Shown here: piece after piece, positions 16,237 through 24,394 of the stretch
How the letters are laid out: each line of letters begins with the position of its first letter
Position numbering within the stretch: position 1 is the stretch's first letter
From: JALENY01 sp036310185
GTDB taxonomy: Bacteria; Bacillota; Clostridia; Lachnospirales; Lachnospiraceae
Reading direction: 5' to 3'
Length of the DNA stretch: 37,356 nt
Assembly (NCBI GenBank): GCA_036310185.1
Contig: JAXJSH010000131.1
Location: 1-37,356, forward strand
Program-made: the position numbers and the translations under genes
The notes under the pieces: model-generated
The model's input: only the letters and a program-made list of their open reading frames with translations
The model's database searches: none
Told to the model about the DNA's origin: nothing

Positions 16237-16486
16237 AGACACCCTTTGGTGCAGTATTATGCCAAAGAGCGTGACAGAATTTAGAAAGCACCTTTGGGTG
16301 TACCATGATGCCAGAGAACATGGCAAAAATCGGGAAACACCCTCCGGGTGTACCATGATGCCAGAGAACATGGCGGAATTTGGGAAGCACCCTCCGGGTG
16401 TACCATGATGCCAGAGAACATGGCGGAATTTGGGAAGCACCCTCCGGGTGTACCATGATGCCAGAAAACATGGCGCAATTTGGGAA
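16237..16486 (+). repeat. Five tandem 50-base double-hairpin repeat units between atpG and atpD
   Basis: Exact period of 50 bases: a diverged unit at 16237-16286, then units at 16287, 16337, 16387 and 16437, ending at 16486. The units at 16337-16486 differ at only a few positions. Each has CACCC-TCC-GGGTG, then CCATG...CATGG enclosing ATGCCAGAGAA, then a purine tail (cggaatttgggaa). The last tail flows into the AAAGGAG site of atpD. All units point the same way as the operon. It starts four bases after the atpG stop. Confidence 0.95.
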
Positions 16487-16498
16487 AGGAGTAAATAG

Positions 16499-17890
16499 AT
16501 GGCAGAGGGAAATAAAGGTATCGTGACGCAGATCGTCGGTGCGGTTCTGGATATCAAGTTCGGAAACGGCAGGCTGCCGGAGATCAACGAAGCGATTCGC
16601 ATAACAAGAAAGGACGGCACGGTGCTCACTGTGGAAGTCTCCCAGCAGCTGGGAGATGACGTGGTGCGCTGTATCTCCATGGGTCCCACGGACGGACTTG
16701 TGCGCGGTATGGATGCAGTTGCCACAGGAAAGCCGATTACAATTCCGGTAGGAGAAAAGACGCTGGGCCGTATTTTTAACGTACTTGGCGAGGCTATCGA
16801 CGAAAAAGAACCTCCTAAGAACACACCGACTTTGTCCATACACCGTCCGGCACCAAGTTTTGAGGAACAGGCAACTTCTCAGGAAATGCTGGAGACCGGT
16901 ATCAAAGTCGTAGACCTTCTCTGTCCTTATCAGAAGGGCGGAAAGATTGGTCTGTTCGGCGGAGCCGGCGTAGGCAAAACTGTTCTGATCCAGGAGCTGA
17001 TCCGGAACATTGCTACGGAGCATGGCGGATATTCTGTATTTACCGGAGTAGGCGAGCGAACCAGAGAAGGAAATGACCTGTACTACGAAATGATGGAGTC
17101 AGGTGTTATCAATAAAACAACCATGGTGTTTGGCCAGATGAATGAGCCGCCGGGAGCGCGTATGAGAGTCGGTCTTACCGGTCTTACCATGGCTGAGTAT
17201 TTCCGTGACGAAGCAGGAAAAGACGTGCTTTTGTTCATTGACAATATTTTCCGTTTCACACAGGCTGGTTCTGAGGTATCTGCGCTGCTTGGCCGTATGC
17301 CGTCCGCAGTAGGATACCAGCCGACACTGCAGACGGAAATGGGTGCTCTGCAGGAGCGTATTACATCAACGAAAAAGGGTTCTATTACATCCGTTCAGGC
17401 GGTATACGTACCGGCGGATGACCTGACTGACCCGGCACCGGCAACCACATTTGCCCATCTGGATGCAACTACCGTATTATCCCGTTCGATTGTAGAGCTG
17501 GGTATTTATCCGGCAGTAGATCCGCTTGAGTCCACATCCAGAATCCTTGATCCGAGAATCGTGGGAGAGGAACATTATCAGGTGGCCCGCGGGGTGCAGG
17601 AGATTCTTCAGAAATACAAAGAACTCCAGGATATCATTGCAATTCTTGGTATGGATGAACTTTCCGAGGAGGAAAAACAGGTTGTATCCCGTGCACGTAA
17701 AGTACAGAGATTCCTGTCCCAGCCGTTCTTTGTGGCAACACAGTTTACCGGTATGGACGGACGTTATGTACCGATCAGCGAGACAATCCGTGGATTTAAA
17801 GAGATTCTGGAAGGAAAATATGATGATATTCCGGAGAGCTGTTTCCTGAATGCGGGAAGTATTGATGACGTACTGGAAAGGGTAAAATAA
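16499..17890 (+). CDS. atpD: F-type ATP synthase subunit beta
   Basis: Catalytic subunit, 463 residues, full length. P-loop GGAGVGKT at 154-161, the catalytic Glu in GERTREG (185-191), the Walker B-type stretch LLFIDNIFRFTQAGSEVSALLGRMPSAVGYQPTL, and the DELSEEE motif in the C-terminal domain are all intact. The ribosome binding site AAAGGAG at 16483-16489 sits right after the last repeat unit, so translation starts in the shadow of the hairpins. Ends 63 bases before atpC. Confidence 0.98.
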   Translation: MAEGNKGIVTQIVGAVLDIKFGNGRLPEINEAIRITRKDGTVLTVEVSQQLGDDVVRCISMGPTDGLVRGMDAVATGKPITIPVGEKTLGRIFNVLGEAIDEKEPPKNTPTLSIHRPAPSFEEQATSQEMLETGIKVVDLLCPYQKGGKIGLFGGAGVGKTVLIQELIRNIATEHGGYSVFTGVGERTREGNDLYYEMMESGVINKTTMVFGQMNEPPGARMRVGLTGLTMAEYFRDEAGKDVLLFIDNIFRFTQAGSEVSALLGRMPSAVGYQPTLQTEMGALQERITSTKKGSITSVQAVYVPADDLTDPAPATTFAHLDATTVLSRSIVELGIYPAVDPLESTSRILDPRIVGEEHYQVARGVQEILQKYKELQDIIAILGMDELSEEEKQVVSRARKVQRFLSQPFFVATQFTGMDGRYVPISETIRGFKEILEGKYDDIPESCFLNAGSIDDVLERVK

Positions 17891-17953
17891 GAACAGTGAT
17901 TTATGTCAGAGAAGCATTCCTGTGACATTGATCTGATGCAATAGGAGTTAGAT

Positions 17954-18373
17954 ATGGCAGATAATAAGAATTTTCATTTGAAAATTATCAGTCCTACCAG
18001 AATGTTTTATGAGCAGGACGCATGTATGCTGGAATTTACCAGTACGGAGGGGCAGATGGGCGTGTATGCCCGGCATGTGCCCACCACCGTTGTGCTGGAA
18101 CCGGGTATTATGCGTATTACCAATGCGGACGGCACGAAAAAAGAGGCTGCGGTGCATGGCGGATTTGTGGAAATTCTCAAAGATCGCATAACGGTCATGG
18201 CTGAAATTGCGGAATGGCCGGAGGAAATCGACGTAAATCGTGCCCATGAAGCCCAGATTCGTGCAGAGCGCCGACTGGCATCCAAAGATGCGGACATCAA
18301 TCAAAGACGGGCGGAAATTGCGCTTCGCAAATCACTGGTTCGTCAGGAAGTGTCTAAGGGATACCATAAATAA
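17954..18373 (+). CDS. atpC: F-type ATP synthase subunit epsilon
   Basis: Regulatory rotor subunit, 139 residues. The N-terminal beta-sandwich is seen (FHLKIISPTRMFYEQDACMLEFTSTEGQMGVYARHVP...), followed by the C-terminal helical pair from about 88 on. An AGGAGTTAG site precedes the ATG. It is the last subunit gene of the operon. A possible short hairpin AAGGCT/AGCCTT (18386-18391 with 18428-18433) follows it and also overlaps the next gene's leader. Confidence 0.96.
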   Translation: MADNKNFHLKIISPTRMFYEQDACMLEFTSTEGQMGVYARHVPTTVVLEPGIMRITNADGTKKEAAVHGGFVEILKDRITVMAEIAEWPEEIDVNRAHEAQIRAERRLASKDADINQRRAEIALRKSLVRQEVSKGYHK

Positions 18374-18436
18374 GGGACATTTTTAAGGCTTTTTACATAT
18401 ACTGTTTTTAGAATGGTATAGGTAAGGAGCCTTTTT

Positions 18437-18835
18437 ATGTATTTTGAGCATCCGATGCCCTTTCATGTGGCATATCCGTTTACCAGTTTTTATGATGATG
18501 AGATGACTGCACAGAAAGACCTGGAAGTCATGAAGTCTTATTACCCGGAAGCCAGCAGAAAAATACAGCAGATGGTGGAACGCGAGTGCGACCGCATGGA
18601 GTATGACGGAAGTATGATGTATGATGAGTATCCGGATCATCTGATGGTTACACAGATCTGCAGAAGAATCAGCGACAGGGTGCAAAAAGAGAGCGGTCTT
18701 GAGCCGGAGCTGCTGCAGATGCAGGAAAGCTACCGGGCACATTCCACACCGATTGATGATCTGGTGCGGATCCTGTTCTGTCATGAGATGTTTGAACGGC
18801 GCTGCCGCAGACGGAGGGCGCGGAGGTATTTTTAA
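18437..18835 (+). CDS. Conserved-looking hypothetical protein (132 aa)
   Basis: A 132-residue soluble protein with no membrane segment. It begins MYFEHPMPFHVAYPF, is acidic and helical in the middle (KIQQMVERECDRMEYDGSMMYDEYPDH), and ends in a very basic tail (ERRCRRRRARRYF). I recognise no domain. The start is supported by AAGGAG at 18423-18428. The hairpin AAGGCT/AGCCTT covers this site, so translation may depend on local folding. It could be transcribed with the atp operon, as only 63 bases and no strong terminator separate them. The Arg-rich tail suggests nucleic-acid contact, which is only a compositional hint. Confidence 0.65.
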   Translation: MYFEHPMPFHVAYPFTSFYDDEMTAQKDLEVMKSYYPEASRKIQQMVERECDRMEYDGSMMYDEYPDHLMVTQICRRISDRVQKESGLEPELLQMQESYRAHSTPIDDLVRILFCHEMFERRCRRRRARRYF

Positions 18836-18843
18836 TACCCCGC

Positions 18844-18868
18844 ACCTTAAAATACACTTGAGGTTTTA
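18844..18868 (+). terminator. Weak rho-independent terminator
   Basis: ACCTTAA (18844-18850) pairs with TTGAGGT (18858-18864) with one wobble, followed by TTTT. Just downstream of the 132-residue protein gene. Confidence 0.55.
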
Positions 18869-18892
18869 AAAGAAAACATTTACAATAAGAGA

Positions 18893-20089
18893 ATGATGAA
18901 TATAGAAGAATTATTAAACAATTATATAGATGAAAATCTTCACCGCGTTATTTTAAGTAACGCGGTTTCAAAGGAAAAAGCCTCAAAAGTCCGCATTCGT
19001 CCTGTTTTATTAAAGGGTGAAGTCATGTATCAGTGCACGGAAACTCACGGGCCTAAGGAAATCCATAAAAACTATGGAAAAGAAGAGGTTATTTCCTATA
19101 TTTGTGCTGCTCTTGAAGAGGATTTCCGGCAGATGCAGCTGGAATCAGAAGAAGCCGACGCCACCGTTTTAGTAAGTAAGAAAGGAAAAATGACGGTGAA
19201 GTGTAAGAAAAAAGAGGCGGTTTCGGAAAGCTCTCATGTCAGCAGTCGTTTGGAGCATAACCGTAAGAAAAAATATATTTTAGAGACAGAAAAACCGATT
19301 CCATTTCTTGTGGATCTGGGGGTAATGAGCAGTTCGGGAAAGATTATTCATGCAAAATATGATAAATTCCGTCAGATGAACCGCTATCTGGAATTTATAG
19401 AAGATATTTTGCCAAAACTTCCGAAAAACCGGGAAATTACTATTATTGATTTTGGCTGCGGAAAGTCTTATCTGACGTTTGCCATGTATTATTATCTTTA
19501 CGAGCAGAAAGGTTATGATGTGAATATCATTGGTCTGGATCTGAAGACGGATGTGATTGCACATTGTAATGAGCTGGCGGTTCGTTACGGCTTCGATAAA
19601 CTGCATTTTTATCAGGGGGATATAGCTTCTTATGAGGGCGTCAATCATGTGGATATGGTGGTAACCCTGCATGCATGTGATACAGCAACGGATTTTGCAC
19701 TGGCAAAAGCGGTCAACTGGGGAGCGGAAGTGATTTTGTCTGTGCCGTGCTGTCAACATGAATTAAACCGGCAAATATCCAATGATATGCTCAGTCCGGT
19801 GATGGAATACGGCATTTTAAAGGAGCGGATGGCTGCACTTTTGACCGATGGTCTGCGTGCAGAGATGCTCAAAGATATGGGCTATAAAGTGGATATACTG
19901 GAATTTATTGACATGGAACATACGCCCAAGAATCTTCTGATCCGTGGGATGAAGAAGAGTGGAGCAGATCAGAAGGCGGAGCCGTCGGAGCATATTTCGG
20001 CCTGCATGGAATTTTTCCAGGCAAAACCAACATTAGAGGGATTACTGTACCACCGGGAGGCAAAAGAACATGAAGAAAGCTGTTCTTAA
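18893..20089 (+). CDS. Class I SAM-dependent methyltransferase
   Basis: A 398-residue cytosolic protein with a Rossmann-type methyltransferase domain in the second half. Motif I is IIDFGCGKSYLT (184-195); the acidic residue after strand 2 is Asp216 (IIGLDLKTD); QGDIA follows, then LHACDTATD (259-267) and SVPCCQHE (283-290). The last two resemble the Methyltransf_32-type proteins, whose substrate I cannot name. The first 120 residues are a separate, unassigned domain that may bind RNA. Start 18893 or the adjacent ATG at 18896 is possible, as the ribosome binding site is weak. The stop overlaps the next gene's start by 20 bases. Confidence 0.8.
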   Translation: MMNIEELLNNYIDENLHRVILSNAVSKEKASKVRIRPVLLKGEVMYQCTETHGPKEIHKNYGKEEVISYICAALEEDFRQMQLESEEADATVLVSKKGKMTVKCKKKEAVSESSHVSSRLEHNRKKKYILETEKPIPFLVDLGVMSSSGKIIHAKYDKFRQMNRYLEFIEDILPKLPKNREITIIDFGCGKSYLTFAMYYYLYEQKGYDVNIIGLDLKTDVIAHCNELAVRYGFDKLHFYQGDIASYEGVNHVDMVVTLHACDTATDFALAKAVNWGAEVILSVPCCQHELNRQISNDMLSPVMEYGILKERMAALLTDGLRAEMLKDMGYKVDILEFIDMEHTPKNLLIRGMKKSGADQKAEPSEHISACMEFFQAKPTLEGLLYHREAKEHEESCS

Positions 20090-22538
20090 AATAGTTGTAT
20101 TGCTTACGGTATTTGTGGGCGGTGTGATCGGTTTCAGCGCGCTGATGAGTCAGGAGACGATGGAAAGCACCAGAGAGATGGAAAACCCCACATTACCGGT
20201 TTTGTGTATTGATGAAAATGGATATAAGATCAATCAGATGTTTGGATACACCCAGGAGATGGATCAGTCCACCCTTCGTGACGGCATTGTCCCGCTGACC
20301 ACCAATCGTGAGATCAGTGTGTCGGTCAATGCTTATGGCAACACCATAGACAGCGTCACATATGAAGTTACGAATCTGATGGATGGAACGGTTCTTGAAA
20401 ATGCCAAAGTGGGCAATTTTAAAGAGGACGGTGAATACGCAACCGCTTCTTTTTCTCTGCAGGAACCGGTTCTTATGGGACAGGAATATGGACTGAAGTT
20501 CACGGTTCATATGGGAGAACAGGAAGTTTATTATTATACACGTCTGGTGCAGAGGGCATCCTTAAGTACGGACAAGTATGTGGAATTTGCTTACAGTTTT
20601 TATGAAAAGTGTATGAATCGGGATGGGGCTTCCATTATCAATACGTATCTGGAAACCTCGGATTCATATGTAAACAGCAGTTATACCGGTATTACCATTC
20701 AATCTACCTTTAACCAGGTTACCTGGGGTGATCTGAAACCGCAGATTTACCGGAAACCGGTGGCAACGGTAAAGGAAATTAATGAGAGCACAGGAAGTAT
20801 TGTTCTGAATTATATGATTTCCGCCCAGGATGGGGATGGAAATACGGAATTGTATTATGTCACAGACTTTTTCCGTATGCGGTATTTTCAGTCAGAGGTT
20901 ATGCTGCTTGACTTTTACCGCAATACCCAGCAGATCTACCGCAGCAATTCGGCTGGAATCAGTGCAAAGGGCATTGAATTGGGAATTGCCAGCAAGACAG
21001 TTTCCTATAAGACAAATTCAAGTGCCAATATAGCTGCTTTTGTGCAGGGCGGTGAGCTTTGGGCCTATAACAGCAGTGTGGACAAGCTGGTGCAGGTATA
21101 TACCATGCGCAGCAAAGAGGATGGTGATGTGCGCAATGACCATCGGGAGAATGATATTAAAATTATTCGGGTAGAGGAATCCGGTGATATTGATTTTGTT
21201 GTATATGGTTATATGAACCGGGATATCCACGAAGGTAAAGTGGGAGTCGGTGTATATCATTACAGCAGTGAGCGAAACGTGGTGGAAGAAATGGTATTTC
21301 TCCCCTGTGATGAGTCTTATGAGTACCTGAATCAGGATATTCAGAAACTGTGTTATGTGAATCAGAGTGAGCATTTGTTTTTATATCTGAATGAGGCAAT
21401 TTACAAAATAGATCTGAATGAAATGACATATGAGGTAATGCTGGATCCGATCAATCCGGACTGTCTGGTGGCATCGAAAAATCAGAATCAGGTGGCCTGG
21501 ATGGATGAGATGGAAGAATATGCTTCCTCCAATATCACGCTGATGGATCTGGATAAAGAAGAGACGCGCAGTATTGTGGCAGAAAATGGCCAGAAACTGA
21601 AGGTTCTGGGCTTTATCAACGAAGATTTTATTTACGGGATCGCCCTTGATCAGGATATTTTAACGGATGGGGCAGGAAATACCACCTTTGCCATATCACA
21701 TATGAAGATTGAAGATTTTGAAGGAAATCTGATCAAAGATTATAAGCAGGAAGGCGTATGGATTTCCAATGTAAATATCAAAGAAGGTCTGATCGAACTG
21801 GAACGGGTGGTCTGGTCCGATGGTGCTTATGCGGAAACGACCACAGATAATATTATGAACAACCAGAAAGATCAGCTTTCCGCTGTGGAGGTGAGAGCCT
21901 CTAACAGCAGTCGTCAGGGAACGGTGATTACTCTGGTATTTCCAAATGGAATTTCCAGTCTGAAACCTTTGTATGCTTCCAGTAAAATCAGGATTACGGA
22001 AGAGGAACGTACCCTTGAACTGGAGAAACAGGAAAAAGAATATACTCAGGAATATTATGTATATGCAAAAGGAAAACTGGACAGTGTATATTCAAAACCG
22101 GCCGAGGCCATTGTTTATGCGGACAGTCAGGTAGGCGTTGTACTGAACAGCAGACAGCAGTATATCTGGGAGCGTGGTAACAGTGATACGGAAAAAAATC
22201 TGAATAATGCAGATATCCCGGAAGTATTTTTGTCCGGAACCATGGATGAACAGGTTCTGCAGGAAGGTGCAGGCGATTCGGCTGAGATACTGAATCTGAC
22301 CGGATGCACCCTGGAGGAAGTATTGTATCGTTTGAGTGAAGACTGTGCCGTGATCGCAAGAAAGCCGGATGGAAGCGCAGCAGTGATCGTAGGTTATGAC
22401 CGTTACAATACGCTGTTATATAACTTTGAGACAGGGGAACACTATTATTACGCAATGGACGACAGTACCGCACTGTTTGAGCAGGGTGGAAACGTCTTTA
22501 TCAGTTATGTGGAAAAAACGACAACAGGAGGAGAATGA
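20070..22538 (+). CDS. Membrane-anchored extracellular protein of unknown function
   Basis: An 822-residue protein with one N-terminal hydrophobic helix (about 5-27) after a short basic start (MKKAVLK), no cleavage or lipobox motif I trust, then an extracytoplasmic body. Residues about 75-170 read like a beta-sandwich domain (SVSVNAYGNTIDSVTYEV). About 310-560 shows repeated short motifs such as LWAYNSSVDKLVQVY and SSNITLMDLDKEETRSI, compatible with a beta-propeller. I know no function. Start at 20070 lies within the end of the methyltransferase gene behind GGGAGG, and the next gene starts one base after its stop, so the three form one operon. Confidence 0.7.
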   Translation: MKKAVLKIVVLLTVFVGGVIGFSALMSQETMESTREMENPTLPVLCIDENGYKINQMFGYTQEMDQSTLRDGIVPLTTNREISVSVNAYGNTIDSVTYEVTNLMDGTVLENAKVGNFKEDGEYATASFSLQEPVLMGQEYGLKFTVHMGEQEVYYYTRLVQRASLSTDKYVEFAYSFYEKCMNRDGASIINTYLETSDSYVNSSYTGITIQSTFNQVTWGDLKPQIYRKPVATVKEINESTGSIVLNYMISAQDGDGNTELYYVTDFFRMRYFQSEVMLLDFYRNTQQIYRSNSAGISAKGIELGIASKTVSYKTNSSANIAAFVQGGELWAYNSSVDKLVQVYTMRSKEDGDVRNDHRENDIKIIRVEESGDIDFVVYGYMNRDIHEGKVGVGVYHYSSERNVVEEMVFLPCDESYEYLNQDIQKLCYVNQSEHLFLYLNEAIYKIDLNEMTYEVMLDPINPDCLVASKNQNQVAWMDEMEEYASSNITLMDLDKEETRSIVAENGQKLKVLGFINEDFIYGIALDQDILTDGAGNTTFAISHMKIEDFEGNLIKDYKQEGVWISNVNIKEGLIELERVVWSDGAYAETTTDNIMNNQKDQLSAVEVRASNSSRQGTVITLVFPNGISSLKPLYASSKIRITEEERTLELEKQEKEYTQEYYVYAKGKLDSVYSKPAEAIVYADSQVGVVLNSRQQYIWERGNSDTEKNLNNADIPEVFLSGTMDEQVLQEGAGDSAEILNLTGCTLEEVLYRLSEDCAVIARKPDGSAAVIVGYDRYNTLLYNFETGEHYYYAMDDSTALFEQGGNVFISYVEKTTTGGE

Positions 22539-22539
22539 C

Positions 22540-23655
22540 ATGGATGAGAGAATTGTAAAACTGGCCAAAGGCCTTGTAAATTATTCCTGTAATGTGCAGC
22601 CGGGTGAAAAAGTATATATTCATTACATCGGCGCAGACACAAAGCAGCTGGCCCGTCAGCTGGTCAAAGAAGTGTACGCGGCAGGCGGAGTTCCGTTTGT
22701 GCACTACACGGACACACAGGTACAAAGAGAAGTGCTTTTGCATGCTGCAAAAGAGCAGATGGAACTGATGGCGGAAGTTGACTGTCTGGAAATGTCACAA
22801 ATGGACTGTTACATCGGTGTCCGCGGTGCGGAAAATGTATCCGAACTGTCGGATGTGCCTTCTGAACGGATGAGATTGTACGAACAGTATTATCAGACAC
22901 CGGTTCATCACGGAATCCGTGTGCCGAAGACAAAATGGGTTATACTTCGTTATCCGAATGCAGCTATGGCGCAGCTGTGCGGAACCAGCGTGGAGGCATT
23001 TGAAGATTTTTATTTTGACGTATGTACTCTGGATTATTCCAAAATGGGAAAAGCCATGGAAGCACTGATCGAATATATGAACCGTACAGATAAGGTCCGT
23101 ATGGTAGGTCCTGGAACGGATCTTACCTTTTCTATTAAAGATATTCCGGCTGTGCCATGTGCGGGTAATATGAATATTCCGGATGGTGAAGTATATACTG
23201 CTCCGGTTCGTGATTCGGTAAATGGAACAATTACCTATAATACACCGTCCATTCAGCAGGGATTTACCTTTGAAAATGTATGTCTGACCTTTGAAAATGG
23301 AAAAATTGTGAAAGCTACAGCAAATGATACAGAGCGTATTAATGAGATTTTTGATATGGATGAAGGAGCAAGATACATCGGTGAATTTGCCATTGGTGTA
23401 AATCCGTATATTATGACTCCCATGAAAGATATTTTGTTTGACGAAAAGATATCCGGATCCATTCACTTTACACCAGGCAACTGCTACGATGATGCACCAA
23501 ACGGAAACCATTCTTCTCTTCACTGGGATCTGGTATGGATTCAGCGGGCTGAGTACGGCGGAGGAGAAATCTATTTTGATGATGTTCTGGTTCGAAAGGA
23601 TGGAAGGTTTGTGGTGCCGGAACTGGAATGTCTCAATCCGGAGAATCTGAAGTAA
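22540..23655 (+). CDS. Aminopeptidase of peptidase family M29
   Basis: Metal-dependent aminopeptidase, 371 residues, cytosolic. The predicted metal ligands of the M29 family (two Glu, two His and an Asp) are seen in order: Glu in IPDGEVYTAP (about 217), Glu in YIGEFAIG (about 281), His in SIHFTPGN (about 308), and His and Asp in SLHWDLVW (about 328-330). Two cocatalytic metals are typical. The start at 22540 follows AGGAGGAG; a longer frame from 22396 would lie inside the preceding gene and has no ribosome binding site. It is separated by one base from the preceding stop codon and followed by a strong terminator, closing this operon. Confidence 0.92.
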   Translation: MDERIVKLAKGLVNYSCNVQPGEKVYIHYIGADTKQLARQLVKEVYAAGGVPFVHYTDTQVQREVLLHAAKEQMELMAEVDCLEMSQMDCYIGVRGAENVSELSDVPSERMRLYEQYYQTPVHHGIRVPKTKWVILRYPNAAMAQLCGTSVEAFEDFYFDVCTLDYSKMGKAMEALIEYMNRTDKVRMVGPGTDLTFSIKDIPAVPCAGNMNIPDGEVYTAPVRDSVNGTITYNTPSIQQGFTFENVCLTFENGKIVKATANDTERINEIFDMDEGARYIGEFAIGVNPYIMTPMKDILFDEKISGSIHFTPGNCYDDAPNGNHSSLHWDLVWIQRAEYGGGEIYFDDVLVRKDGRFVVPELECLNPENLK

Positions 23656-23699
23656 GAATGCCTGCTTCGCAATAAAGTTTAATATGCAGTGAAGATTTT

Positions 23700-23768
23700 A
23701 TGCCTCGGATTGCCTGCACGGTTTTAGGTGACACCGTACAGGTGAGCCGGGGTATTTGTATTTTTAGA
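23700..23768 (+). terminator. Rho-independent terminator after the M29 peptidase gene
   Basis: Long stem: ATGCCTCGG (23700-23708) pairs with CCGGGGTAT (23747-23755) with two wobbles, and inside it CCTGCACGG pairs with CCGTACAGG with one mismatch. TTGTATTTTT follows. Confidence 0.75.
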
Positions 23769-23880
23769 AAAAATGCAAAATACGGGACAATGCGGGTGAA
23801 AAAATATTTTGTCCGGTGCAACAAAATCATGCAGGAAGGACACTGTATTTATGAACCGGTTCCTGGGAGGTGAAAATAGT

Positions 23881-24381
23881 ATGGAAGGAAAAGATTTGAT
23901 TCAGCGCGCCCGTCAGGGGGATCGCGACGCGTTTGCCGAATTGTATGGACATGTGTATCAGGACTTATATCGATTTGCATTGTATACGTTGAAAAACCGT
24001 CACGATGCGGAAGATGTGGTGGCTGATACAGTGATGGCGGCGTATGAACAGATACGAAAGCTGCGCAGTGCGGATGCCTTTCGTGGCTGGATCTTTAAAA
24101 TATGCAGCAACATCTGTAAACGGAAACTGAAGGAATACATAAATAAGACGGAGGAACTGCCGGATGATCTTCTGGCACCGGTGGGGGATCTGTCGGAAGA
24201 TGCCCATGTGCGTGCCGCTTTTTCACGGCTGACCGAGGAAGAACGTTTTATTATTTCCATGCACATTTTTGCCGGGTATACCAGCAAAGAGATAGGCCGG
24301 ATTCTTCATATGAGCCACAATACAGTGCGCTCGAAGGAAAGCCGGGCTCTCAGAAAAATGGAACAGTTTATGGCAGAATAG
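23881..24381 (+). CDS. ECF-type RNA polymerase sigma factor
   Basis: A 166-residue sigma-70 family protein with region 2 (about 7-75: DAFAELYGHVYQDLYRFALYTLKNRHDAEDVVADTV) and region 4 (about 110-160: LTEEERFIISMHIFAGYTSKEIGRILHMSHNTVRSKESRALRKM), and no regions 1 or 3, as in ECF sigma factors. I chose ATG 23881 with the GGGAGG site at 23864-23869; an extension from 23809 would begin in the leader and lacks a site. It is followed after 13 bases by a gene for a membrane-anchored protein, the usual place for an anti-sigma factor. Confidence 0.9.
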   Translation: MEGKDLIQRARQGDRDAFAELYGHVYQDLYRFALYTLKNRHDAEDVVADTVMAAYEQIRKLRSADAFRGWIFKICSNICKRKLKEYINKTEELPDDLLAPVGDLSEDAHVRAAFSRLTEEERFIISMHIFAGYTSKEIGRILHMSHNTVRSKESRALRKMEQFMAE

Positions 24382-24394
24382 GAGGGTGAAGGAT

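Noticed and set aside
16237..16486. CRISPR array from the regular 50-base period
   Set aside because: The units are contiguous tandem repeats with no unique spacers between them, and no cas genes are near.
16172..17023. Minus-strand frames with repeated SGIMVHP- and ASWYTRR-like peptides
   Set aside because: They are read through the 50-base repeats and the antisense of atpD; the repetition comes from the DNA repeat, and no ribosome binding site is present.
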